Shown: piece by piece, positions 12,355 through 20,992 of the stretch
Numbering within the stretch: position 1 is the stretch's first letter
How the letters are laid out: each line of letters opens with the position of its first letter
The notes under the pieces: generated by a model
Told to the model about the DNA's origin: nothing
The model's database searches: none
The model's input: only the letters and a program-made list of their open reading frames with translations
Translations under genes and position numbers: made by a program
NCBI GenBank assembly: GCA_035760705.1
Contig: DASTSL010000075.1
Span: forward strand, 1-26,297
DNA: 26,297 bases
Reading direction: 5' to 3'
From: Allomeiothermus sp035760705
GTDB taxonomy: Bacteria; Deinococcota; Deinococci; Deinococcales; Thermaceae

Positions 12355-14553
12355 CTAATCCTCGAGCAGCCCCACGAAGCTCTGGGGGTCGGGGTCCAAG
12401 CGCACTCGGGCTCCACGGATATGGGGCAGGTCGCGGATCAGCTCGCGCAGCCGCTCGGTGGTGCCGCGCAACAGGAGGTGGAACACGAACTGGTTGCGCA
12501 CCCGGGGGATCGGCGCGGGGACCGGGCCGTTGCCCAGCATCTCGCCGGGCTCGAGCCGGGGGGCCAACGCCAGCGCCAGCTGCGCTGCCGCGTCACGAGC
12601 GACGGGCTCCTTGACGTGGCTGACCTCGAGCTTGAGCATCCGCTTGGCGGGCGGGTAACCCAGGGCCTGGCGTAAGGCCAGCTCGCTGCGAGGAAAGGCC
12701 TCCGGGTCCCCGGCCTGGAGGGCCTCGTGGGCGGGGTGGGCCGGTTCGAAGGTTTGTAGGGCGATGAGCGGACGGCGGCGGGGGTGGAGTTCGGTGAGCT
12801 GCCACAAGAGGCGGTGATAGCGCTCGGCGGCGCGAAAATCGGACTCGAGCACGAAGCCATCGGCGTAGGGCAAGAGCACCAGGGCCAGCTCGGGGAGCAC
12901 CGGAGCCCGCAACACCGCGGTGGTCCCGACCAGCACGCCCGGTTGGCCGCCCAGCAGCGGGCTTAGGTCGTCCTTGAGTTCGGCGCTGTAGCGGAACAGG
13001 GGCAGGCCCGGCAAGTGCTTCCTCAGCTCGTCCTGCACCCACTCCACCCCCGGCCCCTGGGGGTCGAAGACCTCCGATTGGCACTGCGGGCAGAGTTGGG
13101 GGGCGGTCTGCTCGAGCCCGCACTGGTGGCAGATCAAGGCCCCGGCCCTCGCGTGCAGGTTCCGCGGGACGGCCCGAGCGCTCTTGTGGTAGCGCATCGG
13201 CACCGCACAGTTAGGGCACATGGCCTTCCAGTCGCAGTGGTGGCAGCGCAAGACCGCGCTATAGCCTCGGCGGTGGGCCAGCACCACCGCCTGCCGCTTT
13301 TTCTCCTCGACCTGGCGCAGCAAGGCCACCGCCGCCCCGCTCAAAGGGTAGCCCCGCTCCTCGTTCAGATTCAGCAGGTGCAGGCGCGGCTTGGGCGGGG
13401 GAAAGCTCAGCCCGGGCTGCTCGAGGGTTTCCACGCTGGGCGCCTGGGAGAGGTAGGTGAGGGGAACCCCCAAGAGCCCGGCGCGGCACTCGGCCAGGCG
13501 CACGCAATGGGCCCGCGAGCCCGCCGAGAGCTTGTAAGCCTCGCCAGCCTCCTCAACCACCACGATCCGCCGGGGGGTGAAGGGGAGCAGGAGGCCCTGG
13601 TAGGTGGCGAAGACCACCCCGCCCATGCGGAACTTGGGGAACTCCTGCCGCCGCAGGTCGGCGGAGAGTTCCCCGTGGAAGGGCCGGGCCTGGGGGAAGT
13701 GCTCGAGCCAGCGTTTGAGCAGGGCCACCTCGGGGAACAAGACCAGGGTCGGGCCCTGGGCCACGATCCCGGCCAGCAACCGCAGGCGGTCCTGCGCCCG
13801 GCCCCCGTTGAGCCGGGCCGGGATCTCGGGCAGGATGAGGGGTTCCAGCGGGCTCCCCAGGGGGCGAAGCGGCATCTCGAGTTCGCGCTCGTCCCAGCCG
13901 GCGTAGCCCTTCTCCAGCAGGGTCTTGACCGCTCCCGGCCCGACCCCGGCCTGGCGGGCCAGCTCAGCCATGCTGGGGGCCTCGCCCAGCTCGAGCAGAA
14001 CGTGCAGGGCCGCCAGGGCCTTGGCGGAGAGGCCCGGATCGGGCTCGCGCAGCGGGATCAAGAACTTGCGACTGGGGCGATCCTCGCGCACCTCCTCCTC
14101 CAACACCCCGGCCTCGCGCAGCACGTCTAGGAGGCGGGGGTCGTAGCCCCGGGCCTCCTGCCACCCCAGCAAATCGCCCATCCCCGCCGGGAGCACGCTG
14201 GGCGAAGCCCCCGGCAACAGCCGCGCCCGGTGCAAGAGGGGGGGCTCGAGGAAGGGCAGCAGGTCGTCGAGCAGCGTACCCAAGGTGCAGAAGTGGTGCT
14301 TCGCCGCGACCTCAAGGAAGCCCAGTTCCTCCGGGCGCAGCCAGGGGTGCTCGTCCAGGTAAGTCAGGGCTTCGCGCAGGGCGAAAGCCTGCTTGCTGTC
14401 GGGCTCCACCGCGGTGACGATCCCCACCCGCAGTTCGCCGCGCCAGGGCACCACCACCCGCCGCCCCAGGGCCTCGCGGTCGTCCCCGTGCGGGGGTCGG
14501 TAGGACATGGGTTCCAAGGGCAGCGGGAGGGCGACCTTGAGGACGGTGTTCAT
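12355..14553 (-). CDS. priA: Primosomal protein N' (PriA) without helicase motifs
   Basis: PriA recognises stalled or repaired replication forks and reloads the replicative helicase. The 732-residue protein keeps the N-terminal 3'-DNA-binding domain (MNTVLKVALPLPLEPMSYRP), the winged-helix region and the zinc-binding insert with eight cysteines (CHHCDWKAMCPNC, then CHQC and CPQC). The helicase core is degenerate: the place of motif I (GVTGSGKT) holds GGRAQDRLRLLAG, motif II DEEH is VEEAGEAYK, and the GRAGR of motif VI is missing, while LVLFPEVALLKRW still shows the ancestral layout. Deinococcus radiodurans PriA is reported to be such a pseudohelicase. The start ATG 14553 has GGAG 8 nt upstream; the longer frame to 14610 lacks support. 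Confidence 0.93.
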   Translation of the reverse strand: MNTVLKVALPLPLEPMSYRPPHGDDREALGRRVVVPWRGELRVGIVTAVEPDSKQAFALREALTYLDEHPWLRPEELGFLEVAAKHHFCTLGTLLDDLLPFLEPPLLHRARLLPGASPSVLPAGMGDLLGWQEARGYDPRLLDVLREAGVLEEEVREDRPSRKFLIPLREPDPGLSAKALAALHVLLELGEAPSMAELARQAGVGPGAVKTLLEKGYAGWDERELEMPLRPLGSPLEPLILPEIPARLNGGRAQDRLRLLAGIVAQGPTLVLFPEVALLKRWLEHFPQARPFHGELSADLRRQEFPKFRMGGVVFATYQGLLLPFTPRRIVVVEEAGEAYKLSAGSRAHCVRLAECRAGLLGVPLTYLSQAPSVETLEQPGLSFPPPKPRLHLLNLNEERGYPLSGAAVALLRQVEEKKRQAVVLAHRRGYSAVLRCHHCDWKAMCPNCAVPMRYHKSARAVPRNLHARAGALICHQCGLEQTAPQLCPQCQSEVFDPQGPGVEWVQDELRKHLPGLPLFRYSAELKDDLSPLLGGQPGVLVGTTAVLRAPVLPELALVLLPYADGFVLESDFRAAERYHRLLWQLTELHPRRRPLIALQTFEPAHPAHEALQAGDPEAFPRSELALRQALGYPPAKRMLKLEVSHVKEPVARDAAAQLALALAPRLEPGEMLGNGPVPAPIPRVRNQFVFHLLLRGTTERLRELIRDLPHIRGARVRLDPDPQSFVGLLED

Positions 14554-14712
14554 AAATATCTCCAGGATAGAAAAGTAGCGGGTGGAGCAGGGTGGCTGAG
14601 GAGGCCGCACGGCTGAAACAACCCCACCCTTCTATCATGAGCGCACTTAGACAGGGGTTCCGACCCGGTGCTTACTCTACTGGGTGGACCGGGCGGGCCA
14701 AAGGTCATCGGC

Positions 14713-14741
14713 TTACGGAGAAGGTGCAGAGGCCATAGAAT
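14713..14741 (+). promoter_or_regulatory. Promoter for a leaderless RocB-like gene
   Basis: TAGAAT (14736-14741) lies 6 nt before the GTG at 14748, and TTACGG (14713-14718) lies 17 nt further upstream as a -35 candidate. No ribosome-binding site is present. The rest of the 14554-14747 divergent spacer shows no other clear element. Confidence 0.5.
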
Positions 14742-14747
14742 CGGGGC

Positions 14748-16346
14748 GTGGCTCGAGCCGAATGGTTTTCCCGCGTGCGGGAGCTGACCCTGCGTCTGGT
14801 GGCCTGGGAGAGCGTGACCGGAACCGAAGGGGAGCGGGGGTTCGCCTTCCGTTTGCACGACCTCCTGCGAGGTCTCCCCTACTTCGCCACCCACCCCGAT
14901 TATCTGCAATTGCGGCGCACCCTGGACGACCCGCTCGAGCGCCACACCCTCTTCGCCCTGGTGCGCGGGAAAGGCCCCCGCACGGTGATCCTCACCGGGC
15001 ACTACGACGTGGTGAGCGTGGAGAACTACGGCCCCCTGAAAGAATGGGCTTTCGATCCGCAAAGGCTCCTGCCACGGCTGGTGGAGGAAGTCCGCACCGC
15101 TGATCCCCGGGCCGCCCAGGACCTGGTGGGCGGAGATTTCCTGCCGGGGCGGGCCGCCCTGGACATGAAAAGCGGGCTGGCGGCGGGAATAGCGGTGCTC
15201 GAGCGCTTCGCCAGCGAGCCCGAACCCGCCGGAAACCTGCTTTTCGTCGCGGTCCCCGACGAGGAGCACTCCTCGCACGGGATGCGCTCGGCGGTGCAGC
15301 AACTGCCGGAGTTGCTGGGGGCCTGGGGGCTCGAGGCGGAGGCCGCCATCAACCTCGATGCCCACGTGGACGCAGGCGACGGCTCGGAGGGGCAGAGCGT
15401 GTTTTTGGGCAGCGTAGGGAAGCTCTTGCCCACGGTGTTCTTCCTGGGTTCCCCGACCCACGCCGCAGACCCCTTCAGCGGGGTAGGGGCGAACTTTCTG
15501 GCCGCCGAGCTGATCCGGCTCCTGGAGGCCAACCCCGACTTCGCCGACGCCGAGGCCCCACCCCCGGTCAACCTGCGCCAGGGTGACTTCAAGGACTACT
15601 ACGACGTGACCACCCCGCACACCGCCTTCGCCGCCTTCAACCTGCTGACCCACACCTGGGGGCCCCAGGAGGTGCTGGAACGGGTCGTGGCGGCCACCCA
15701 TCAAGCCCTAAAGAACGCCCTCGAGACCCTGCGGGTGCGGGCGGCGCGGCGCGGCCTAGGGGTTCCCGAGCGGCAGCCCGCGGTGCTGACCTTCGCCGGG
15801 CTCGAGCGCCGGGCGCGGGGAAAAGCGGGCTCGGCAGCGGTGGAAGAGGCCTACAGGGGGCTCCAGGCTGCCGACGCGCTCGAGTTCAGTCGCCAAGCGA
15901 CCGAGAAGTTGGTGCGGCTGGCCGGGCTCGCGGGGCCCGCCGCCGTGGTGGGCTTCGGCTCGCTCTACTACCCCCCGGCGCGGCTGGGGGAAAGTCCCAG
16001 GGAGACCCGCTTGCTCCAGGCCGCCGCCCGACAGGCCGAAAGCGTGGGCCGGGAGTTCGGCACCCCCATCAGCCTGCGCCCCTTCTTCCCCGGCATCTCG
16101 GACATGAGCTTTCTGGGCTGCCGCGACACCGCGGCGGCGCTCGAGGCCATGGCCGCCAACACCCCGGCTTTCGGCAAGACCCTGCACTTCGACTACAGCC
16201 TGCCGGGTCGGCTCGAGATCCCGGTGGTGAACCTCGGCCCCTGGGGCCGCGACTACCACCAGCGCACCGAGCGGGTGCATATGCCCTATAGCTTCGGGGT
16301 GCTGCCCGAGCTGTTGTGGCGGGTCTGCCGCGACTTGCTCGAGTAG
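14748..16346 (+). CDS. M20-family metallopeptidase, RocB-like
   Basis: The 532-residue protein has the two-zinc M20 peptidase motifs: H85 and D87 in LTGHYDVVS, a second metal aspartate in RAALDMKSGLA, the catalytic/metal pair in VPDEEHSSHGM, NLDAHVD, and the C-terminal histidine in RTERVHMPYSF. The extra length (usual M20 enzymes are about 400 residues) and the GHYDVVSVENYG opening match the RocB group, linked in Bacillus to arginine use, whose biochemical reaction is poorly known. No signal peptide is seen, so it is cytoplasmic. GTG 14748 is the start because a -10 box lies 6 nt upstream and the protein begins MARAEWFSRVRELTLRLV, a normal M20 opening helix. It is divergent from priA; no arginine genes are adjacent. 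Confidence 0.88.
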   Translation: MARAEWFSRVRELTLRLVAWESVTGTEGERGFAFRLHDLLRGLPYFATHPDYLQLRRTLDDPLERHTLFALVRGKGPRTVILTGHYDVVSVENYGPLKEWAFDPQRLLPRLVEEVRTADPRAAQDLVGGDFLPGRAALDMKSGLAAGIAVLERFASEPEPAGNLLFVAVPDEEHSSHGMRSAVQQLPELLGAWGLEAEAAINLDAHVDAGDGSEGQSVFLGSVGKLLPTVFFLGSPTHAADPFSGVGANFLAAELIRLLEANPDFADAEAPPPVNLRQGDFKDYYDVTTPHTAFAAFNLLTHTWGPQEVLERVVAATHQALKNALETLRVRAARRGLGVPERQPAVLTFAGLERRARGKAGSAAVEEAYRGLQAADALEFSRQATEKLVRLAGLAGPAAVVGFGSLYYPPARLGESPRETRLLQAAARQAESVGREFGTPISLRPFFPGISDMSFLGCRDTAAALEAMAANTPAFGKTLHFDYSLPGRLEIPVVNLGPWGRDYHQRTERVHMPYSFGVLPELLWRVCRDLLE

Positions 16347-16399
16347 AGCGGCTTGTGGTTTAGTCTAGCGTTTCAAGGGTATTTCCTGAAACTGCCCCA

Positions 16400-16434
16400 G
16401 GCGTTGAGCGTTCGGCGTCTTGCGTTTAGCCTGG
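16400..16434 (+). repeat. Degenerate 7-nt periodic array before the MFS gene
   Basis: Five heptamers follow one another: GGCGTTG, AGCGTTC, GGCGTCT, TGCGTTT and AGCCTGG. The pattern NGCGTYN holds for the first four. The array ends 4 nt before the GTG start codon and includes the presumed -10 box. Just upstream is a hairpin (GTTTCAAGG with CCTGAAAC, 16370-16392). Confidence 0.6.
16427..16432 (+). promoter_or_regulatory. -10-like TAGCCT within the heptamer array
   Basis: TAGCCT ends 6 nt before GTG 16439, fitting the leaderless TANNNT pattern. It is formed by the last two units of the 7-nt array, so the repeat may supply the promoter. Confidence 0.3.
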
Positions 16435-16438
16435 TCTG

Positions 16439-17497
16439 GTGCGATGGGCCGTGCTGCTCTCGGGAACGCTCTTGTACGCGGCCCTTTACAGCACCGTGCC
16501 GCTGCTCCCGGCCATGGAACGCCTTTTCGGCAGTGCGCCCGGCTCGGCGGGGCTGGGGATCAGCCTGCCCTTTATCGCGCTGGTGCTGCTCTCCCCGCTG
16601 GTCCCGCGCATCCGGCTCCCGGTGGGGCAGGTCTTGGGCGGGGGGCTCTTGTTGGTGGGGCTCTTCGGGGGGATCGCGGCGCTCGCCCCCACGCTCGAGG
16701 TCTGGCTGGCGGCCCGGGCCTTACAAGGCGCGGCGGCGGCGGCGGTGCCGGGCCTCTCGCTGGCCCTGGTCCCGCGGCTTTTCCCCCACCGCGCCCAGGA
16801 GATGGCCGGGCTGTGGGTGGCGGGAAACGTCCTCGGCGGGGGGTTGGGAAGGGCCTTGGGAGGGTTCTTGGGGGATGCCCTGGGCGAACGCCTGGCGCTG
16901 CTCCTCCTGACCTTGCCGGTGGCCATCCCCGCCTTCTGGCTTTTGCGCGAGCGGGAAACCCTGACCCTCTCGGCCCCCACCTACAGCCTCAAAGCCTGGC
17001 CACTCTACCTGATCGGGTTTTCGCTGCTCTTCATCAACTTCTTCACCGCGAACCTGCTGCCCTACCGGCTGGAAGCGCTGGGCCTCTCCAAAGCCCAGAT
17101 CGGCGGGGTGATGCTGGCCTACCTGGCCGGGATCCCCGGGAGCGCCCTGGCCGGGCCGCTGGTGCGGAGGCTGGGCGAGGTGAGGGCCGTGCGGCTGGCC
17201 TTCTCGCTCGTGGTGCTGGGCCTCCTGGTCCAGATCCCGGACCGGCCCCTCGTGATCCTGCTGGGCTTCGTGGTGATGATGGCCGGGCTTTTTACCGCTC
17301 AGGGGATCTGCGGAGGGGCGTCGGGGCGGCAGGGAAGCGGGGTGAGCGGGACCTATGTGGCCGCTTTCTATCTGGGCGGGACCGTGGCGGGAATCGCCTA
17401 CCCGCCGTTTTTGGCCCAGAGCCCGCTGTGGGGTTTAGAGGTCGGAATCGCGGTGAGCTTGTTGGCTTTTGGACTGACGGAAAAGGCTTTACGCTAG
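16439..17497 (+). CDS. Major facilitator superfamily transporter
   Basis: The 352-residue protein is hydrophobic throughout, with about ten or eleven predicted membrane helices (for example LLSGTLLYAALYSTVPLL, GVMLAYLAGIPGSALAGPLV and VAAFYLGGTVAGIAY). It has the MFS pattern of a second-half helix pair after a central cytoplasmic loop (RERETLTLSAPTYSLKAWP). At 352 residues it is shorter than the usual 390-420, mainly by a short N-terminus that starts directly with the first helix (MRWAVLLSG). YnfM/arabinose-efflux-like drug exporters are the closest type I can name; the substrate is unknown. GTG 16439 is the start, preceded by the heptamer array and no ribosome-binding site. It follows the M20 peptidase gene after 92 nt. 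Confidence 0.82.
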   Translation: MRWAVLLSGTLLYAALYSTVPLLPAMERLFGSAPGSAGLGISLPFIALVLLSPLVPRIRLPVGQVLGGGLLLVGLFGGIAALAPTLEVWLAARALQGAAAAAVPGLSLALVPRLFPHRAQEMAGLWVAGNVLGGGLGRALGGFLGDALGERLALLLLTLPVAIPAFWLLRERETLTLSAPTYSLKAWPLYLIGFSLLFINFFTANLLPYRLEALGLSKAQIGGVMLAYLAGIPGSALAGPLVRRLGEVRAVRLAFSLVVLGLLVQIPDRPLVILLGFVVMMAGLFTAQGICGGASGRQGSGVSGTYVAAFYLGGTVAGIAYPPFLAQSPLWGLEVGIAVSLLAFGLTEKALR

Positions 17498-17503
17498 CCT
17501 GCC

Positions 17504-17662
17504 ATGCCGGAACCAACTCAACACAAGGGGGAGTACGACCGCAAAATCGTACCCAAATGGTAAAAACGTCGCCGTGCTCGAGCGCTTCCCACCGACGAAG
17601 CCGTCAACCAAGCCCGCCAGACACAGTTCCAAATCCAGCCCCAAATAGAACCTGTACGATGA
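17504..17662 (+). pseudogene. Small gene remnant
   Basis: A frame from ATG 17504 reads MPEPTQHKGEYDRKIVPKW and stops at TAA 17561. Just after, a neighbouring frame reads GKNVAVLERFP and the first frame then resumes TDEAVNQARQTQFQIQPQIE to TGA 17660. Joined by two small frameshifts this gives a plausible small protein of about 55 residues. I do not recognise it, and the evidence is only that the pieces read like protein. It sits between the MFS and oxidoreductase genes, and its end contains the -10 box of the latter. Confidence 0.35.
17655..17660 (+). promoter_or_regulatory. -10 element TACGAT of the oxidoreductase gene
   Basis: TACGAT ends 6 nt before ATG 17667, again the leaderless arrangement, with no ribosome-binding site and no clear -35. 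Confidence 0.4.
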
Positions 17663-17666
17663 GCCT

Positions 17667-19706
17667 ATGAAGGTGCGCGCCACCTGCCCCCTGGACTGCC
17701 CCGACGCCTGCTCGCTGATCCTGACCATTGACCCAGACGCGAACCGGCTCCTAGCTGTCGAGGGCGACCCCGCCCACCCGGTCACCCAGGGCTTCGCCTG
17801 TGTCAAAACCTACCGCTACCCCGAACGCAACCACCACGAGCAACGCCCGCTCTACCCGCTGCGGCGGGTGGGGCCCAAGGGATCGGGTCGGTTCGAGCGG
17901 GTGAGCTGGGAAGAGGCCCTGGAGGACATCTCGAGCCGCCTCCGCCGGGTGCTCTTTGAATACGGCGGGGAAGCGGTCCTCCCCTACCACTACGCCGGGA
18001 CGATGGGTTTTCACCAGTACGAGCACCCGCTGGCCTTCTTCCGCGCCATCGGGGCGGCGGAACTCGACACCACCATCTGCGCCACCGCCGGTTCCGCCGC
18101 CTGGGAGGCCACCTACGGCTCCCCGCGCTATGGCGTGGACCCCGAGGACGTGCCCCAGGCCAAGTTCATCTTCTTGTGGGGCATCAACTCTTTGCACACC
18201 AACACCCATCTCACGCCGTTTTTGAAGGAAGCCCGGCGGGGCGGGGCCAAGATCGTCCACGTGGACCCCTACCAGAGCCTCACCAGCCGCTTTGCCGACG
18301 AGCACGTGAAGGTGCGGCCCGGGACCGACGCGGCCTTGGCCTACGCGATGGCCAGGGTGATCATCCGGGCCGAACTGCACGACGTGGCTTACCTCGAGCG
18401 CTCCACCCAGGGCTTCGCAGCCTACTGCGAGGAGGCCGAGCGCTGGACGCTCGAGCGGGCCGAGAGGGTGACCGGGGTCCCGGCGGCGACGATCGAACGG
18501 CTGGCGCTCGAGTTCGCCCGGGCCAAAGCTTCCTTTATCCGCACCAGCTACGGCATGACCCGCCACCCCGGCGGGGCCTCCGCCTTGCGGGCGGTGATCC
18601 TGCTCCCGGCCCTGATCGGGGCCTGGCAGTATCCGGGCGGGGGGGCCTTGCTCAGCACGTCGGGGGCGTTCCCGCTCAACCGGAAGTACCTGGGCGGGGC
18701 GCACCTACTGCTCGGGAAGCACGATCCCAAAGGCTTTTTCCAGCCCAATCCCGCCGTGCGCCACGTCAACATGAACCAGCTCGGCACGGCCCTCACTCGC
18801 CTCGAGCCCCCCATCCGCATGCTGTTCGTCTTCAACTCCAACCCGCTGGTGGTGGCCCCCCGCACCGACCGGGTGCGGCAGGGGATGCTGCGCGAGGACT
18901 TGTTCACGGTGGTACTCGAGCAAGCCCTGACCGAGACCGCCCAACTCGCCGACTACGTGCTGCCCGCCACGACTTTCCTCGAACACCCCGACCTCTACAC
19001 TGCCTACGGGCACTTCTACCTCTCCTGGAACGAGGCGGTGATGCAGCCGCAGGGCGAGGCCAAATCCAACACCGAGATCTTCGCGGAGTTGGCGCGGCGG
19101 CTGGGGCTCGAGGAGCCCACCCTGTACTGGAGCGCCGAGGACCTGGCCCAAAGCCTGCTCGAGACCGGTCACCCCTGGCTCGAGGGAATCACGCTCGAGC
19201 GCCTCAAGGTCGAGGGCTATGTCCGGCTCAACACCCCCCGGCCCTTCCTGCCCTTCAAGGGCGAGGCCAACACCCCCAGCGGCAAAATCCACTTTGACCC
19301 GCCCCCGCCCGTGATCCTCACCGAGCCCCAGCCGGGCTTCCCGCTGATCCTGCTCACCCCCCCGGCCAAGCACTTTCTCAACTCCACCTACGGCCACGTC
19401 GAGCGGCTGGTGCAGGGCGAGGGCAGCGAGCCGACCCTGCTGGTCCACCCCCAGGATGCCGCCCTTTACGGGGTCAAGGACGGAGCCCAGGTGCGGATTC
19501 GCTCCAGGCACGGGACCGTGTTGCGCAAGGCCAGGGTCAGCGAGGCCCCCATCCCCGGCACGGTGGTGTTGGAGGGAACCTGGTGGGAGAAACCCGCGCC
19601 GGACGGCAAGGGCGTCAACTGGCTGACCGGTGAGCACCTGACCGACATGGGGGCGGGCAGTACGTTTCACTCAAACCCGGTGAGGCTCGAGCCTGTCGGC
19701 TCGTAG
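17667..19706 (+). CDS. Cytoplasmic molybdopterin oxidoreductase of the DMSO-reductase family
   Basis: The 679-residue protein starts with a 4Fe-4S motif (C7, C11, C15 in CPLDCPDAC, and C45 in GFACVK) and then the bis-molybdopterin guanine dinucleotide fold: RVSWEEALEDIS, FLWGINSLHTNTH, VHVDPYQS, FNSNPLVVAP, YVLPATTFLEHPD. The C-terminal dinucleotide-binding domain (LLTPPAKHFLNSTYG to the end) is complete. The Mo ligand cannot be fixed with certainty; C138 in TTICATAGSA lies near the place where formate dehydrogenases have it. There is no twin-arginine or other signal peptide and no iron-sulphur or membrane partner gene nearby, so it is a soluble single-gene enzyme. Formate dehydrogenase-like or a related oxidoreductase role are possible; the substrate is unknown. 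Confidence 0.9.
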   Translation: MKVRATCPLDCPDACSLILTIDPDANRLLAVEGDPAHPVTQGFACVKTYRYPERNHHEQRPLYPLRRVGPKGSGRFERVSWEEALEDISSRLRRVLFEYGGEAVLPYHYAGTMGFHQYEHPLAFFRAIGAAELDTTICATAGSAAWEATYGSPRYGVDPEDVPQAKFIFLWGINSLHTNTHLTPFLKEARRGGAKIVHVDPYQSLTSRFADEHVKVRPGTDAALAYAMARVIIRAELHDVAYLERSTQGFAAYCEEAERWTLERAERVTGVPAATIERLALEFARAKASFIRTSYGMTRHPGGASALRAVILLPALIGAWQYPGGGALLSTSGAFPLNRKYLGGAHLLLGKHDPKGFFQPNPAVRHVNMNQLGTALTRLEPPIRMLFVFNSNPLVVAPRTDRVRQGMLREDLFTVVLEQALTETAQLADYVLPATTFLEHPDLYTAYGHFYLSWNEAVMQPQGEAKSNTEIFAELARRLGLEEPTLYWSAEDLAQSLLETGHPWLEGITLERLKVEGYVRLNTPRPFLPFKGEANTPSGKIHFDPPPPVILTEPQPGFPLILLTPPAKHFLNSTYGHVERLVQGEGSEPTLLVHPQDAALYGVKDGAQVRIRSRHGTVLRKARVSEAPIPGTVVLEGTWWEKPAPDGKGVNWLTGEHLTDMGAGSTFHSNPVRLEPVGS

Positions 19707-19954
19707 CCAACACCTCGAGTCTTTCTGGGCATGAAGCTCGCTTTGTAGGGGTATCTGTGGGTGCCCTTAACAGCGGATTCCTGATGCCGTAGCTTGATCC
19801 GCCAACCCCAAGGCGATCCAAGGATCAGCCCCGTGGGGCAATTTATCGGTGATGTGCCAACCAGCTCGATATAGGGTTCAGGATTAACCCTGGGTCGAAT
19901 AAGCGCATAAATCACAGGCTCGGCGCGAAGGTTGGCCTAGCCTCTAAAGATAAG
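19707..19954. other. Spacer without recognised gene
   Basis: The 248-nt spacer contains only short palindromes (for example GATCC-AA-GGATC at 19815-19826). A minus-strand frame covers most of it (from 19915 into the 3' end of the oxidoreductase) but has no ribosome-binding site and no recognisable similarity. I leave it unassigned. Confidence 0.4.
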
Positions 19955-20884
19955 ATGGCTGCCCGTGGGACGATTCGAACCCTCAGGCCGATCCTCTTCT
20001 CCAACGCCCCCGCGTCCTGGCCCAAGGTGCGGATGCCGGAACTTCCGCCCGAGCGCTCGCTCGCCAGCGAGTCGGTGGCTCGGCTTTCCTTCCTGAGTGC
20101 CCTGGGCGAGAGCTTCGAGGGGAGCGGCATCGAAGTCCGCGAGCTCGACGCGGTGCGCCTGACCCCCGAGGGGCTGGTCGAGGTGCCGCTGCGCCTCGAC
20201 TCCCCCGAGGGCGAGTTCGACGTGTTCTTCTACCCCGAGGCCACCCCCCAAGCGGCGGCCCACTACTGGGCTTTGCAGGAACTCGCGGGCCGCTGGCGGC
20301 GGCTGCGCCCGCTCTACTACTGCTTCGAAAACCTGCCGCGGCTCTACCCCAGCCCGCCCTACCCCCTGCGGGTAGCCCACTGCGACCGGCTCCAGGTCCG
20401 CCCCGCCGAAAAGCCCCCCAGCGGTCAGTACGCGATGTGGTGGGCCACCTACCCCGGCGAATCTTTCCGGGAGAGCCCCGCCTTCGGGCTCTACGAGCAA
20501 ATCTACCGTGAACTTTCCGGCCTCGAGGCCCAAGGGTTCGCTTTGATCTTGCTCGAGTTGGGCCTGATCGAACGCCCCCAGGACTTCACCGGGCTCAGCC
20601 ACCCCGAGCGGCTCGAGGTCCCCGTGGAAGGCCCCGAAGGCCTACAGCTCCTGGCTTCCTTCGTGGACGGGCGCGGGGTGCGTTTTCACTTCCCCGTCCA
20701 GAGCACCCCGCCCGAATATCGCGACGCTTTTTTGAACCTATTCCTGGGCCGGGTCCAGGGTTGGAAGAGGCAAAACCCTGCCCCGCTCAAAGAAAGCAAG
20801 GCTTACGCCTGGTGGAAATCGCTGGGGGAACGGCTCGAGGCCAGTGAGGAAGGCCTCGAGGCCGTGGGGTCGCTCACCCGATAG
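19955..20884 (+). CDS. Conserved hypothetical protein, paralogue A
   Basis: This 309-residue protein has no family I can name. It is clearly paralogous to the gene at 22137-23051: both share NAPASWPKVR near the N-terminus, VPLR-x-DSPEGEFDVFFYPE / VPLRVRDKDGDYDLFFYGD, GQYAMWWA-x-YPGE, Y-x-x-IYRE/HE then ILLELGLI/EMI, GVRFHF/GIRFHL, EYRDAFLNLF/LELF, and an AxxWWKSLxxRL-EExxxxxVGSL ending. It is soluble, with many tryptophans and tyrosines, and no catalytic motif is obvious. The first 13 residues do not match the paralogue, but no other start codon is available. ATG 19955 has no ribosome-binding site; TAAAGA 4 nt upstream is a poor -10. A nucleoside hydrolase gene lies between the two copies. 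Confidence 0.75.
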   Translation: MAARGTIRTLRPILFSNAPASWPKVRMPELPPERSLASESVARLSFLSALGESFEGSGIEVRELDAVRLTPEGLVEVPLRLDSPEGEFDVFFYPEATPQAAAHYWALQELAGRWRRLRPLYYCFENLPRLYPSPPYPLRVAHCDRLQVRPAEKPPSGQYAMWWATYPGESFRESPAFGLYEQIYRELSGLEAQGFALILLELGLIERPQDFTGLSHPERLEVPVEGPEGLQLLASFVDGRGVRFHFPVQSTPPEYRDAFLNLFLGRVQGWKRQNPAPLKESKAYAWWKSLGERLEASEEGLEAVGSLTR

Positions 20885-20980
20885 AAGTTCGCGGGGCCAG
20901 GGTTCCCGCGATCTGCCATAAGCTCCCGCGCATTGGCTCGGTCGACCGAGCCAGCCTCGCACCGGGCCCGTAAAAAGCGA

Positions 20981-20986
20981 TAGACT
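20981..20986 (+). promoter_or_regulatory. -10 element TAGACT of the nucleoside hydrolase gene
   Basis: TAGACT ends 6 nt before GTG 20993. No Shine-Dalgarno sequence is present, so the mRNA is probably leaderless. Confidence 0.4.
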
Positions 20987-20992
20987 GACCCC

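Noticed and set aside
13015..14130. Long plus-strand open frame opposite priA (371 codons)
   Set aside because: It is a GC-rich antisense shadow with proline, glycine and glutamine-rich low-complexity translation and no ribosome-binding site; the minus-strand frame is clearly PriA. Similar long antisense frames opposite the htrA, sugar, oxidoreductase and oligopeptidase genes were discarded for the same reason.
19956..20000. tRNA-like 3' end on the minus strand (GGTTCGAATC, CACGGGCA, ending GCCA)
   Set aside because: The T-stem would pair GAGGG with CGTCC, which has two mismatches, and no D-arm or acceptor 5' strand is present. It lies at the start of a coding region. It may be a decayed attachment-site fragment but cannot be supported as a tRNA.
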